A stretch of 22,686 nucleotides of DNA from DATGZX01 sp035296965. Lineage in GTDB: Bacteria; Planctomycetota; Planctomycetia; Gemmatales; Gemmataceae. This document shows positions 15,647-22,635 of the stretch, piece by piece. The DNA lies in contig DATGZX010000058.1 in the NCBI GenBank assembly GCA_035296965.1, forward strand, positions 1 through 22,686, in the 5' to 3' direction. The translations under genes and the position numbers were made by a program. The notes under the pieces are model-generated. The model had not been told where the DNA came from, ran no database searches, and was given only the letters and a program-made list of their open reading frames with translations. How positions within the stretch are numbered: the stretch's first letter is position 1; each line of letters opens with the position of its first letter.

Positions 15647-15874
15647 ATGCGTATTCCCGGACGGCGGATCAGGCGGACACGCCTGATTCAGACCGAGAAA
15701 TATGTGGTTGCGGTAGAAGTCGAGATGGTCGTTCCGGTGGATGACCCAAGTGAGCCGTGCTACGAATCGGAGACAGTTCAGCTCCTAAGGGAGATCAAGG
15801 AGCACGCCGAGCAGGGAGACGTGGCCTGGCTAACTACGAAAGGCAAGGTCTATGCTGCCGTGGGAGCTGCCTAG
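15647..15874 (+). CDS. Small conserved hypothetical protein, partner of DUF4258
   Basis: A 75-residue protein with a basic start (MRIPGRRIRRTRLIQ), a beta-rich middle (KYVVAVEVEMVVPVDDPSEP) and a helical/C-terminal segment with AEQGDVAWLTTKGKVYAAV. AGAGG (about 15636-15640) lies about 6 nt before the ATG, and the gene starts 2 nt after the DUF4258 stop, so co-translation is likely. I cannot assign a family. The arrangement resembles a toxin gene followed by an antitoxin, but no DNA-binding domain is evident. Confidence 0.6.
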   Translation: MRIPGRRIRRTRLIQTEKYVVAVEVEMVVPVDDPSEPCYESETVQLLREIKEHAEQGDVAWLTTKGKVYAAVGAA

Positions 15875-15898
15875 GGGACAGGGTAATGGTGGCAAACG

Positions 15899-16135
15899 AT
15901 GCCCGATTCGCAGAGCCTGCTAATGCTTGAGTTTCTTGACTGGGTCTCCAGCCGTCGCCGGACCTACGCCGAGGCGATGGAAGCCTGGCGAAGCACCTGC
16001 CCCCGGCACACCGTCTGGGAGGACGCGCTCTTGGGCGGACTCATCCAGCTTGAGGGTGGAGATACAGACCAGCATCCTGAGGTGGTTCTCACGCCGCGCG
16101 GTCGAGCCGTTCTTGATGGAGAATGCTGCGAGTAG
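15899..16135 (+). CDS. Small winged-helix-like hypothetical protein
   Basis: A 78-residue protein: LLMLEFLDWVSSRRRTYAEA, then AWRSTCPRHTVWEDAL, a glycine turn, and VVLTPRGRAVL at the C-terminus. Helix-helix-strand with a closing L-T-x-x-G is the layout of a compact winged helix. Similar small proteins are found singly in several phyla, and none that I recall has a known role. It follows the preceding stop by 24 bp and is probably in the same transcript. There is a weak GGTGG upstream of the ATG. Confidence 0.55.
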   Translation: MPDSQSLLMLEFLDWVSSRRRTYAEAMEAWRSTCPRHTVWEDALLGGLIQLEGGDTDQHPEVVLTPRGRAVLDGECCE

Positions 16136-16391
16136 ACCACCGTAGGCGCGCTGTGCGAGGTTCTCCTGACCCCGTACCTGGATGACCGTAGGTCTCCCTT
16201 TTGCCGATTGACACTCACGGCCACCAGTTGCGGCGAGAACAGGTGGCCTTCACCGAGCGCAACCGCTTTTTGTGCCTGTGCTGCAGTTTCCGTTTCGCAC
16301 GGTTTTTCGCTCCCGCCCATCGGCGGGAGAGCTTGTTCATTCGGCAGTCCGCATCTTGGCTCGGCAAGCGGCGCCGGATACACTTCCGGCT
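16136..16391. other. Gap with one strong hairpin (16310-16329)
   Basis: No gene is supported in these 256 bases. CTCCCGCC (16310-16317) and GGCGGGAG (16322-16329) form a perfect 8-bp stem with a 4-nt loop. A T-run lies before it on the plus strand rather than after it, so it does not look like a plus-strand terminator. The remaining sequence shows no recognisable motif. Confidence 0.4.
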
Positions 16392-16691
16392 ATGCCTTCA
16401 CACTTCCGCGATGTTGATCCCCGCGAGCTACGAGTTCCGTCATCCCGGCGCAGCGGTGCCGACCCGTTCAAGCTCCACAGGCAGATTGCCCAGTTTGGGC
16501 CCTCCTCCGTCGGGATGCCCCCGCTAATCGTGTATGAGGGGACGGACGGCGTGCTCGTGGTGTATAATGGCGTGACCCGGGCGACCCGGATCGCCAGGTT
16601 CGCCCCGGGCACCTCGGTCAGGGTCGAGGTAATCGGCCGACTCCGCCGGGCCTACGGGCCGGACCCCAAGATCGGAGATTTGCTGCCATGA
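16392..16691 (+). CDS. ParB-like small protein
   Basis: A 99-residue protein starting MPSHFRDVDPRELRVPSSRR, followed by GADPFKL, GMPPLIVYEG, VYNGVTRATRIARF and RVEVIGRL. The pattern of a sequence-specific opening, a P-L-x-V-Y-E-G strand and a [DN]-G-V-T-R-A-T-R motif corresponds to the ParB N-terminal domain (sulfiredoxin-like), in which the arginine motif binds CTP or a nucleotide. It has no ParB helix-turn-helix. The frame extends upstream to 16272, but that part is unlike the family. The ATG at 16392 lacks a clear Shine-Dalgarno. The next gene overlaps it by four bases (ATGA), indicating a two-gene unit. Confidence 0.6.
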   Translation: MPSHFRDVDPRELRVPSSRRSGADPFKLHRQIAQFGPSSVGMPPLIVYEGTDGVLVVYNGVTRATRIARFAPGTSVRVEVIGRLRRAYGPDPKIGDLLP

Positions 16692-16963
16692 TCCCAGCAA
16701 CCCAGCGTGAGGCCTTGACCGTGTTGGCCGAACTGTGCGAATTGTCACCGGACGTGCGGCTCGGTCAGTTGCTCGCGCACCTCGGGTTCCTCGGCGAGGA
16801 CCAGACCGGGCGGTCCCTTTGGGACATCGAAGACGAGCAGCTGCTGGCCATCCTCTACCACCATCGGGCCGAATTGCTCGGACGGCAGCCGGACTCGCCG
16901 GACCCATTGTTACATCCAAGCGGGTCGGCCGGCTCGGCTCCTCAGAATTCGGCAATTCAGTAA
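16688..16963 (+). CDS. Small hypothetical protein translationally coupled to the ParB-like gene
   Basis: A 91-residue helical protein (MIPATQREALTVLAELCELS, then RLGQLLAHLGFL and WDIEDEQLLAILYHH) with a low-complexity Ser/Pro tail after about residue 65. Its ATG overlaps the previous TGA. Such pairs seem to recur in planctomycetes; the function is unknown. The disordered tail and the in-frame fragment just beyond its stop suggest that the original 3' end has been rearranged. Confidence 0.55.
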   Translation: MIPATQREALTVLAELCELSPDVRLGQLLAHLGFLGEDQTGRSLWDIEDEQLLAILYHHRAELLGRQPDSPDPLLHPSGSAGSAPQNSAIQ

Positions 16964-17107
16964 TCGGTCCCGACGTGGGCGCTACCGCTTGCCAAGGTGC
17001 ATCAGGCGCTGGACTACTTCAAGCAGAATCATCGTCCTCCCCCATTCATGGTATGGAACAACGATTCCGGCGACGGCGTAGTCATCGAGCGGGATAAGGC
17101 GCTATAG
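16964..17107 (+). pseudogene. Start-less remnant of an antitoxin-like (DUF433-type) gene
   Basis: Reading on in the frame of the preceding gene after its TAA, 47 codons stay open until TAG at 17105-17107. They begin SVPTWALPLAKVHQALDYF, and the L-A-K-V-H-Q-A-L-x-Y-F stretch resembles the C-terminal helix of DUF433-type antitoxins. There is no ATG before the motif and only one internal GTG, so it is probably a decayed 3' fragment. Its last bases lie inside the left arm of element C. Confidence 0.4.
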
Positions 17108-17143
17108 TGAACTTCGAGTCGAAATTCACGATGGCCCCTTATC
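17093..17143. repeat. Inverted-repeat element C (most complete copy)
   Basis: Two 24-nt arms (17093-17116 and 17120-17143), starting GATAAGG and ending CCTTATC, match at 20 of 24 positions around a 3-nt loop. It is the longest of four related copies. The left arm contains the stop codon of the antitoxin-like remnant. Being short, palindromic, non-coding and repeated, it resembles a MITE or REP element. Confidence 0.7.
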
Positions 17144-17221
17144 TGGCCGGTGCTCAGTGGCATAACGTCACGAGTGGTGGGCATTTACTCCAAAGTGTAA
17201 ACTATGGAGAGGACTCAAACG

Positions 17222-17452
17222 ATGGTGATAAACCTTACCCCACAGTTGGAAGCCGCGTTAAGCGAACAGGCGCGGCGGCGCGGAGTGGCCCCGGAGGACC
17301 TGGCACTTGACGCGCTGCGGGACCGATTTCTGCCCAAGGTACCGCCCATCGAGCCTCGGGATGACTGGGAACGAAGACTATTCGAGGCCGCTATCGACTG
17401 CGGGGTCTCTATGCCCGACTTGGCTCTGAGCAGTGACGAGCTGTATAGATGA
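17222..17452 (+). CDS. Antitoxin-like small protein
   Basis: A 76-residue protein starting MVINLTPQLEAALSEQARRRG, followed by VAPEDLALDALRDRFL. A beta strand plus two helices like this is the ribbon-helix-helix antitoxin layout. The rest (DDWERRLFEAAIDCGVSMPD...LSSDELY) would contact a toxin. I chose the ATG at 17222 because GGAGAGGA (17206-17212) lies about 9 nt away; an in-frame ATG at 17204 overlaps that site. The following ATG at 17449 overlaps the stop but opens only 10 codons, so the expected toxin gene is missing or lost. Confidence 0.65.
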   Translation: MVINLTPQLEAALSEQARRRGVAPEDLALDALRDRFLPKVPPIEPRDDWERRLFEAAIDCGVSMPDLALSSDELYR

Positions 17453-17487
17453 CGGTTAAGAATCTAAACCGGACCAGATGAGCGGAA

Positions 17488-17616
17488 ATGCCAATGGGCG
17501 CACCTCGTATGTACGCGGATTTTCAGGATCTAGACGATGAGAACCGTCTGCGTTTGACTTGCGCCAGGATCTCGATTTCGTCTCGAAATTTACGATGGAC
17601 CCTTATCCGACTCTGA
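17488..17616 (+). pseudogene. Truncated small gene (MYADF...RLRLTC family) disrupted by element D
   Basis: An open frame of 42 codons. Its first half, PRMYADFQDLDDENRLRLTC, resembles the N-terminus of small planctomycete proteins that I recall with a [YF]-A-D-F-N-x-x-D opening and a conserved L-x-C. After LTC the similarity stops, just where the inverted-repeat sequence of element D begins, and the frame continues as repeat-encoded residues. It is probably a gene broken by insertion. The family match is from memory and untested. Confidence 0.4.
17575..17607. repeat. Inverted-repeat element D (half copy)
   Basis: Its right arm (17584-17607) matches the right arm of element C at 22 of 24 positions. 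The left arm is reduced to ATTTCG (17575-17580) with a 3-nt loop. It encodes the last residues and TAA stop of the minus-strand HEPN gene. Confidence 0.6.
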
Positions 17617-18210
17617 CATCTCATTCACACGACTTTGGAACTGCTCCCACAAGCCTTCATATTTGCCACCGGTGGCGACGCTAATCAGCAGCTGCATAAA
17701 AACCACGTTCCCGGAGTGGATCTCGTCGTCAGCAATTTCGCGCCCGTCGAATTCAGGATCGCAAGGGAGATCCACTTCGCGAATCCACCAACGGTCGATC
17801 TTTGCCACCAAGTCGTAGATGGAGGCAAGCAATTCAGTATTGATCTCCGCGTCGACGGTGGCGACGAATTTGGGCAAGTCGTGGGCTAATTCGTTTCTGT
17901 GTTCACGAATTGCGTCGACCGAACGGATATCAGAGTCATCAAGAACAGACATTCCTTTCAACCACAGCAAGGATGCCCGTAGAGGGCTCTTGGCTAGCGA
18001 GAGAACGTCTTTCTTGTATTTGTCGCTGATAATTGATCCATTGGAATCGAACTCGTGAGTCAAGAAACCGCGAATACGTTCGATGACGGACGTGCGAAGG
18101 ATTTCATAAGCAACCAAGAAGATCGATGCGGCCATCAGGTTGGCTCGAAGAATCTCTGGATTCAGCAACTTTGCCCAGCTCCGGTATGCTTTGTCCCTGA
18201 GTCCATCCAT
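17590..18210 (-). CDS. HEPN-motif protein, putative defence partner
   Basis: A 206-residue, mostly helical protein. IREHRNELAH at 101-110 holds an R-x4-H motif (R105 and H110), the RNase signature of HEPN domains; other conserved-looking parts are DGLRDKAYRSWAKLLNP at the start and IDRWWIREV near 150. I chose the ATG at 18210 because GGGAG lies 7 nt upstream; an ATG at 18246 is also possible. It follows an abortive-infection gene on the same strand, and HEPN proteins commonly serve as toxins in such loci. Its last residues come from element D. The function is inferred from the motif and neighbour. Confidence 0.6.
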   Translation of the reverse strand: MDGLRDKAYRSWAKLLNPEILRANLMAASIFLVAYEILRTSVIERIRGFLTHEFDSNGSIISDKYKKDVLSLAKSPLRASLLWLKGMSVLDDSDIRSVDAIREHRNELAHDLPKFVATVDAEINTELLASIYDLVAKIDRWWIREVDLPCDPEFDGREIADDEIHSGNVVFMQLLISVATGGKYEGLWEQFQSRVNEMSESDKGPS

Positions 18211-18309
18211 ATTAGTGCTCCCGAAATAGCCCTTCGGCGCTATCATGATAGCCCTTGGATGAAGGCTGCGCGCAAGAGAATCGGCTTCAATGTCAAATCC
18301 CCCAGAGAA

Positions 18310-19245
18310 TCATGGTGGCAGAGCTTGTTCTTGGTGCGTCTCAAAAAGGAAGACAGCAAAGGTGATCGCAGCTCCCACTGCAAGTCGAGCATGTCGTGAA
18401 CTTGGGCTCTTTGTTGAGGCATGCTTGCCGTGTCCGGTCCCAAAGCGGTTCCGAAATTCAGCGAGGTCTTGTGAAAGTGCGGCAAGACGATTGAGCAAGT
18501 TTCGAATGGTCTCAGACGATTTTGCTTGATCTGGCATCTCCTCTGGTAGGAGCTTAAGGGTCCTCAAGGCCGCCCGAACGAGCTTGGGGAATTCCAGTCC
18601 CTGGTCGTAGGGTTGACTGCGCTCTTTAAGGATTGTTTTGCAGACAGTTTCCACAAATTCTTTGGCCGTCCCAATCGCCAGCTCAGGATCAGTTCCAATC
18701 GCAGACTCAAGGCGAGCGATTTGACGCGTCACGTAATCCGCGTCCAGAGCTCGGCTCACAAGGTGCGCGGAATCAATGGGAAGACTCGCTCCATTAAGAA
18801 GCCGGCGAGCGACGAACACCGGACGCGCAGAGATCCTCATACGTTCCACAAGTTCCCAACCATCGACGGTCAAGTGCCGATTCAGGAGTTCAACAAGCTT
18901 CAGAACTTCATTCGGATCACGTCGGACGACCGGATGCACCATTTCAGCGAGAAAACGCAAAAAAACCTCATCGCTCCCGTTCAAAAGATCGAAGCGGGAG
19001 TCGAAAAAGACCCAGTCGTTGTCCCCATCCTGATTGTTGACTCGATGCTGCCAGATGTCGTCCGCAGCGTCGGCAAATCTACGATCCGAGGAAGGCAAAT
19101 CCCGGAGCCTATACAATCGATTAAGGAAAGCGGGCTCGTCGAGATTTCCGCTCCATGGAATCTGCGCCAAAGCGAGTTCGTGGATGATGGCCCGTCGTGT
19201 TACTTCCGTTACTGCCCGTACAACATATGGGATTTCGTTGGTCAT
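18310..19245 (-). CDS. Abortive infection protein, AbiJ-like (AbiJ-NTD plus Abi_C)
   Basis: A 311-residue protein with two parts. Residues 1-155 match the AbiJ N-terminal domain type: TEVTRRAIIHEL, FLNRLYRLRDLPSSDRRF, DIWQHR and EMVHPVVRRD. Residues 165-300 match the abortive-infection C-terminal domain: AIGTAKEFVETVCKTIL, then FPKLVRAALRTLKLLP and RNRFGTGHGK (265-274). The final R..G-x-G-H segment resembles a HEPN-like RNase site. AbiJ-type proteins stop phage growth by harming the infected cell. A HEPN-motif gene follows on the same strand. No clear Shine-Dalgarno is seen before the ATG. Confidence 0.8.
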   Translation of the reverse strand: MTNEIPYVVRAVTEVTRRAIIHELALAQIPWSGNLDEPAFLNRLYRLRDLPSSDRRFADAADDIWQHRVNNQDGDNDWVFFDSRFDLLNGSDEVFLRFLAEMVHPVVRRDPNEVLKLVELLNRHLTVDGWELVERMRISARPVFVARRLLNGASLPIDSAHLVSRALDADYVTRQIARLESAIGTDPELAIGTAKEFVETVCKTILKERSQPYDQGLEFPKLVRAALRTLKLLPEEMPDQAKSSETIRNLLNRLAALSQDLAEFRNRFGTGHGKHASTKSPSSRHARLAVGAAITFAVFLFETHQEQALPP

Positions 19246-19571
19246 CGGTTAAGCCCACGGTCGGTACCTGGCACGCAAAGTAGGACACGCATCGAACTTC
19301 TTCAGTTCGCTCAAATCGTGCGAATCTCGGCCTTGATTCTCCGTGGAACAACCGAACTGACCAGCCCTGCCAACGACGAAGTCGTCAGCGACAGACAACT
19401 CCAGGTATTCTACAGTTAACGAACCGAGAATTCGGCTCGAATCTGAAATGATGTGGGGCTGGATACTGTCCGGAAAACGTACGCTATCCGGTCCTATGGC
19501 CTTCTACGTTCAAGGAGGCGCGTCCCAGAAGAAAGCGCTACTTCGAGGACTTTCTCCGATTCCCTCTCTCC
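19246..19571. other. Gap of about 326 bases upstream of the AbiJ-like gene
   Basis: No gene is supported. A small hairpin, CGAACT-N5-AGTTCG (19293-19309), lies in the expected leader. A TAGAAT-like -10 on the minus strand at 19407-19412 lacks a convincing -35. I see no repeat from the two dispersed families here. Confidence 0.35.
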
Positions 19572-20525
19572 CTATTTCTTCAAACTAAACGTCGCCGAGA
19601 TCGACACGCGATAAATGACTTTTCCCGGCTGCGAGCCGACAGCCTCTCCCGCGTGTGGGGTGCTCTTGGCACCAGTCGCTTCTCCCTGCAGCATCGATCT
19701 ATAGAACGAGGAAATGGCCCCGGCCGGCGAGGAATCCTCCGCAGCACCGGCCAAGGGCGAGGTGTCCTCGATGCGATGGACCGAGCCCAGTTCGCTGCCG
19801 GCTGCCCGGGCCAGGCGGGCGGCGTCCTGTTTGGCGCTTTGAAATGCCTGAGCCGTGGCCTTGGCTTGTGCTTCCTCGGAGAGCTTGCTGACATAACTGA
19901 AGCTCGGCTCGCCGCGTTTTGATTCTCCGGCCATGCCGAAGACGTTCATCGCCATCATCTGCGGCGTTTCTTCTGCGCTTTCCTCGTCCTGGGGCGATAG
20001 CTGCTTGAGCTCCTTCAGGCCGCCCAGGTCCGCGGCTTTGAGTTTTTCTTCCAGGTCATGAGAGAGGATCATCAGCTCCTCCGGGCTCGACGCTTTGAGC
20101 GGAATTTCCGCCGTGAGAATTGCAGAGACAAGGATCGAGGGCGCCTGTTTTTTCTTTGCTGCGGGAGCTTTCGGCTGGTTCATCACCCGGCCCCCCATCA
20201 TCATCTCGAGTTGCTTCTGCCGTTCCGATTTTTCATCTCCAATCACCGCCCGGCTGACCGTAAACGACGCTGCAGAAGCCCCCGAGCGTTCCAGATGACC
20301 TTGGGCGCTTTCGCGTCGTTCCTTAAGTCTCGCCAGGGCCTCCTTCACGTCCTTCCCCTTCGCCAGGACATCCACCTGAACGCGCAGGCTTTCGGGCGGC
20401 CGTTCGAGCTCGACGGTCCCGTGGCCCGTCACCGTTGCAGTTTCCGTTTGGGCTCGCACTGTCGTGGGGAGGAGGAATGTCGCGACGAAAATAATCGCTG
20501 GCACAGTTCGAGTAAGGTTTCGCAT
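19572..20525 (-). CDS. Secreted SIMPL-domain (DUF541) protein
   Basis: A 317-residue exported protein. The signal peptide covers 1-25 (MRNLTRTVPAIIFVATFLLP, cut after VRA). The SIMPL domain starts with TATVTGHGTVELERPPESLRVQVDV and includes AQAFQSAKQDAARLARAAG and the closing VIYRVSISATFSLK strand. A low-complexity insertion rich in Lys, Met and Ala (about 100-130) and a Ser/Gly/Ala region (about 255-300) interrupt it. Family members sit in the periplasm or outer membrane; the role is unknown. It lies downstream of the M20 peptidase gene on the same strand. Confidence 0.85.
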   Translation of the reverse strand: MRNLTRTVPAIIFVATFLLPTTVRAQTETATVTGHGTVELERPPESLRVQVDVLAKGKDVKEALARLKERRESAQGHLERSGASAASFTVSRAVIGDEKSERQKQLEMMMGGRVMNQPKAPAAKKKQAPSILVSAILTAEIPLKASSPEELMILSHDLEEKLKAADLGGLKELKQLSPQDEESAEETPQMMAMNVFGMAGESKRGEPSFSYVSKLSEEAQAKATAQAFQSAKQDAARLARAAGSELGSVHRIEDTSPLAGAAEDSSPAGAISSFYRSMLQGEATGAKSTPHAGEAVGSQPGKVIYRVSISATFSLKK

Positions 20526-20711
20526 GGCGGAATTCCAGGATGAAAATGGTCGAAGGCTACCATGGGAGCCAGATCATCGTAGAGCGCCGTGGCAGCGTAC
20601 GCAACGAAAAACAGGGCGCCAGAGGCTTCGCAGCCGTTTGAGTCCAGGTTACTTGATTCTCGAAAGTCGCAGCGGGTGAGTCAATTTTTTGGGAAGGGCC
20701 GAGGCGAGAGT

Positions 20712-20831
20712 AAGATGAAGAGTAGGATGAGGAAGAAGAGTAGGAGCAAGATTAAGAAGAAGATTAAGAGGTAGAATTGAGACGGTTAACATCTTGCTCT
20801 TACTCCTGCTCATAATCCTCTTCCTAACCTT
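20712..20831. repeat. Degenerate hexamer array and its inverted counterpart
   Basis: Positions 20712-20771 read as ten consecutive 6-mers of form ARGANN (AAGATG, AAGAGT, AGGATG, AGGAAG, AAGAGT, AGGAGC, AAGATT, AAGAAG, AAGATT, AAGAGG). After an 18-bp spacer, 20790-20831 read as seven such 6-mers on the opposite strand. The plus strand is almost free of C in the first half and nearly free of G in the second, so the region can fold into a long imperfect hairpin. Confidence 0.7.
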
Positions 20832-20850
20832 CATCCGGGCCTAAATCGGC

Positions 20851-20913
20851 TGCTGCGTAGGACAGATTTCCAATCTGTCCGGTCAGGTTGGAAACCTGAC
20901 CTACAGCAGAATC
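20851..20913. repeat. Double-hairpin repeat, copy 2 (core 20857-20904, inverted)
   Basis: The reverse complement of the core matches copy 1 at 47 of 48 positions; the only change is one loop base. The flanks also pair weakly (ATCGGCTGCT with AGCAGAATC). It lies 41 bp beyond the stop of the M20 peptidase gene, again at a gene's 3' end. Confidence 0.8.
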
Positions 20914-20944
20914 CCGCTCGTTTCTTTGAGGTATGAGCCTCGTG

Positions 20945-22342
20945 CTACTTCACCTTGCCGTCCGGCAGCGCGCCGATATTCTCGAACAGGTGGGCCAGGG
21001 AAGTCATCAGCTTGCGGAAATCGCCTTCGTGCAAGCTTTCATTGGGAGCGTGCGGATTGCTCTTGGGATCTTCAATGCCGAGCAGCAGCGCTGGGGCGCC
21101 GCCAAAAAGCTCGGCAAGCGGGCCGACGAAGCCGATGCTGCCGCCGCAGCCGATCGCGGCAGGATCTTTCTTGAACCCGCTGCGCAGGGCCGCGATCGCG
21201 GCTTCGAAGGCCGGGCCATTGGGGTCGGTCATCCACCAATCGACAAGCCCCTGCGATTTGAAGGTCACCTTCACTCCCCAGGGCGGGTCCTTGGCCAGGA
21301 ACTTTTGGATCTGGTCGAGGACCTGCTTGGCATTCTGGTCGGGAACGATGCGACAGCTCACGATGGCCGACGCCTTGGGCAGCACCTGGTTCGAGGCGCC
21401 CTTGATCGAGCTGGCTTCCTGGGCGATCACAGTGATGGCGGGTTTCCGCCAAGTCTGCTCAAAGACGTGGCAGTTCTTTTCGGTCGCAAAACGCACGCTG
21501 GGGAGAATGCCGAAGTCGCGGCGCCATTTCGCTTCGTCTGCCGGCAGCAAGTGCAGCGCACGCCGCTGGGCCGCGGTCATGGGCCGAACCTTGTCGTAAA
21601 AGTGCGGAATCGGAAGTTTGTCGTTGCCCCAGTAGAGCCGGGCCAGGATCACGTCCAGCGCCAGAGCCGCATCCGCCAGGGCGCCGCCCGCCATGCCGCT
21701 ATGGACCGGCAGCTTCGCACTCTGCACCTCGACAAGCGTCGCAGCAATGCCACGCAGGGCATAGGTGATGCAAGGCAGACCGACTTCGATGTTCTCCGTA
21801 TCGCACACGACAATGACGTCCGAGTGGATCTTCTTCTTGTGCTCCTGGAAGAAGCTTTCCAGGTTGCGTGAGCCAACTTCTTCTTCCCCCTCGACGAGCA
21901 TTTTAACGTTCACCGGCAAGCTGCCGCGCGTTTTCAGGAAGGCAGAGATTGCTCCGAGCTCGGCCGTGATTGCGCCTTTGTCGTCGGCCGCCCCTCGGCC
22001 GAAGAGCCGGCCGCCGCGCGGCGTCAGCGTCCAGGGGTCGGCTTGCCACTGTTCCGGGAAATTGATTGGCTGCACGTCGTGATGTGCATACAAGAACACG
22101 GTCGGCTTGCCGGGAGCCTTGAGCCATTCACCATACGCATAAGGATTGGAAGCGCCGCAGCGAATCACTTCCACGTTTTCCAGGCCCGCCTGGCGCATTT
22201 GTGAGCAGGTCAACTCGGCGGTTTGATCAATCTCCTTTTGGTGCTCGCCGTCTGTGCTGATACTGGGGATGGCAACCAGCTCTGCCAGACTGCGGACCAA
22301 TCCTGCGTGATTCTTCGTCAACCAATCCAAAACCTGCTTCAT
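20945..22342 (-). CDS. M20/M28-type dinuclear metallopeptidase (dipeptidase)
   Basis: A 465-residue M20-family enzyme. The metal and catalytic motifs appear in order: YAHHDVQP (first ligand and adjacent Asp, about 85-92), GRGAADDKG (bridging Asp), EGEEEVGS (catalytic Glu and next ligand), VCDTEN, and PHAPNESL near 433 (last His). A dimerisation lid lies between about 200 and 335. The enzymes hydrolyse small peptides or N-acyl amino acids in the cytoplasm; related proteins of this subgroup are cytosolic non-specific dipeptidases. There is no signal peptide. GAGGG lies about 9 nt before the ATG. Confidence 0.9.
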   Translation of the reverse strand: MKQVLDWLTKNHAGLVRSLAELVAIPSISTDGEHQKEIDQTAELTCSQMRQAGLENVEVIRCGASNPYAYGEWLKAPGKPTVFLYAHHDVQPINFPEQWQADPWTLTPRGGRLFGRGAADDKGAITAELGAISAFLKTRGSLPVNVKMLVEGEEEVGSRNLESFFQEHKKKIHSDVIVVCDTENIEVGLPCITYALRGIAATLVEVQSAKLPVHSGMAGGALADAALALDVILARLYWGNDKLPIPHFYDKVRPMTAAQRRALHLLPADEAKWRRDFGILPSVRFATEKNCHVFEQTWRKPAITVIAQEASSIKGASNQVLPKASAIVSCRIVPDQNAKQVLDQIQKFLAKDPPWGVKVTFKSQGLVDWWMTDPNGPAFEAAIAALRSGFKKDPAAIGCGGSIGFVGPLAELFGGAPALLLGIEDPKSNPHAPNESLHEGDFRKLMTSLAHLFENIGALPDGKVK

Positions 22343-22534
22343 GGTGCAAGCCCTCAGGCGTCGACTGCTTCTTTTTTTGGGGTTTCGGCCATGACGGTAT
22401 CTTGGGGAGTCAGCGACTTTTGGCCAGTCTCACGTAGATGCGATGCTGCCGGGAAAGTGTGAATTGGTACGAGAATCGTGTCCAAGAGTCGTTAAGTGTC
22501 GGTAGAATAAGCCAGATCAATCGAGGAAACTACC

Positions 22535-22606
22535 ATGTCCTGGCAAGTACTGCCGCTTTCAGCTGGCAACTTTCGCGTCGCAAGCCATTGGAATGTGAAG
22601 TTTTAG
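22535..22606 (+). CDS. Possible 23-codon leader peptide
   Basis: A short frame, MSWQVLPLSAGNFRVASHWN and three more residues (VKF), has a good Shine-Dalgarno, GAGGAA, 6 nt upstream. It ends 30 bp before the switch-like hairpins and 77 bp before an ATG at 22683. Its codons show no run of one amino acid, so classical attenuation by charged tRNA is not indicated. It may be a chance frame. Confidence 0.3.
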   Translation: MSWQVLPLSAGNFRVASHWNVKF

Positions 22607-22635
22607 GCGCAGCTGAACGCCACTGATCGGAATAG

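Larger units (their letters stand above)
20526..20944. other. Gap of about 419 bases holding a hexamer inverted repeat and a double hairpin
   Basis: No gene is supported. The first about 170 bases show nothing distinctive. Positions 20712-20831 form the inverted hexamer array, and 20851-20913 form the second double-hairpin copy; both are listed separately. A frame encoding a Lys/Arg-only peptide here arises from the repeat and is not a gene. Confidence 0.5.

Noticed and set aside
16301..16329. A terminator with a T-run next to the hairpin
   Set aside because: The T-run precedes the stem on the plus strand, and on the minus strand the bases after the stem are A-rich, so it fits neither direction.
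15964..16383. A 139-codon minus-strand frame across the gap at 16136-16391
   Set aside because: It is antisense to the wHTH-like gene in its second half, has no clear ribosome site and no recognisable domain.
17449..17481. A toxin gene overlapping the antitoxin-like stop by ATGA
   Set aside because: The frame stops after 10 codons, so only the coupling signal remains.
20589..20774. A frame encoding a Lys/Arg-rich tail (KSRMRKKSRSKIKKKIKR)
   Set aside because: The basic tail is a direct translation of the hexamer repeat, and the rest has no similarity to a known protein.
20712..20831. A CRISPR-like array
   Set aside because: The unit is 6 bp with no spacers of constant length and there are no cas genes, so it is a degenerate tandem repeat.
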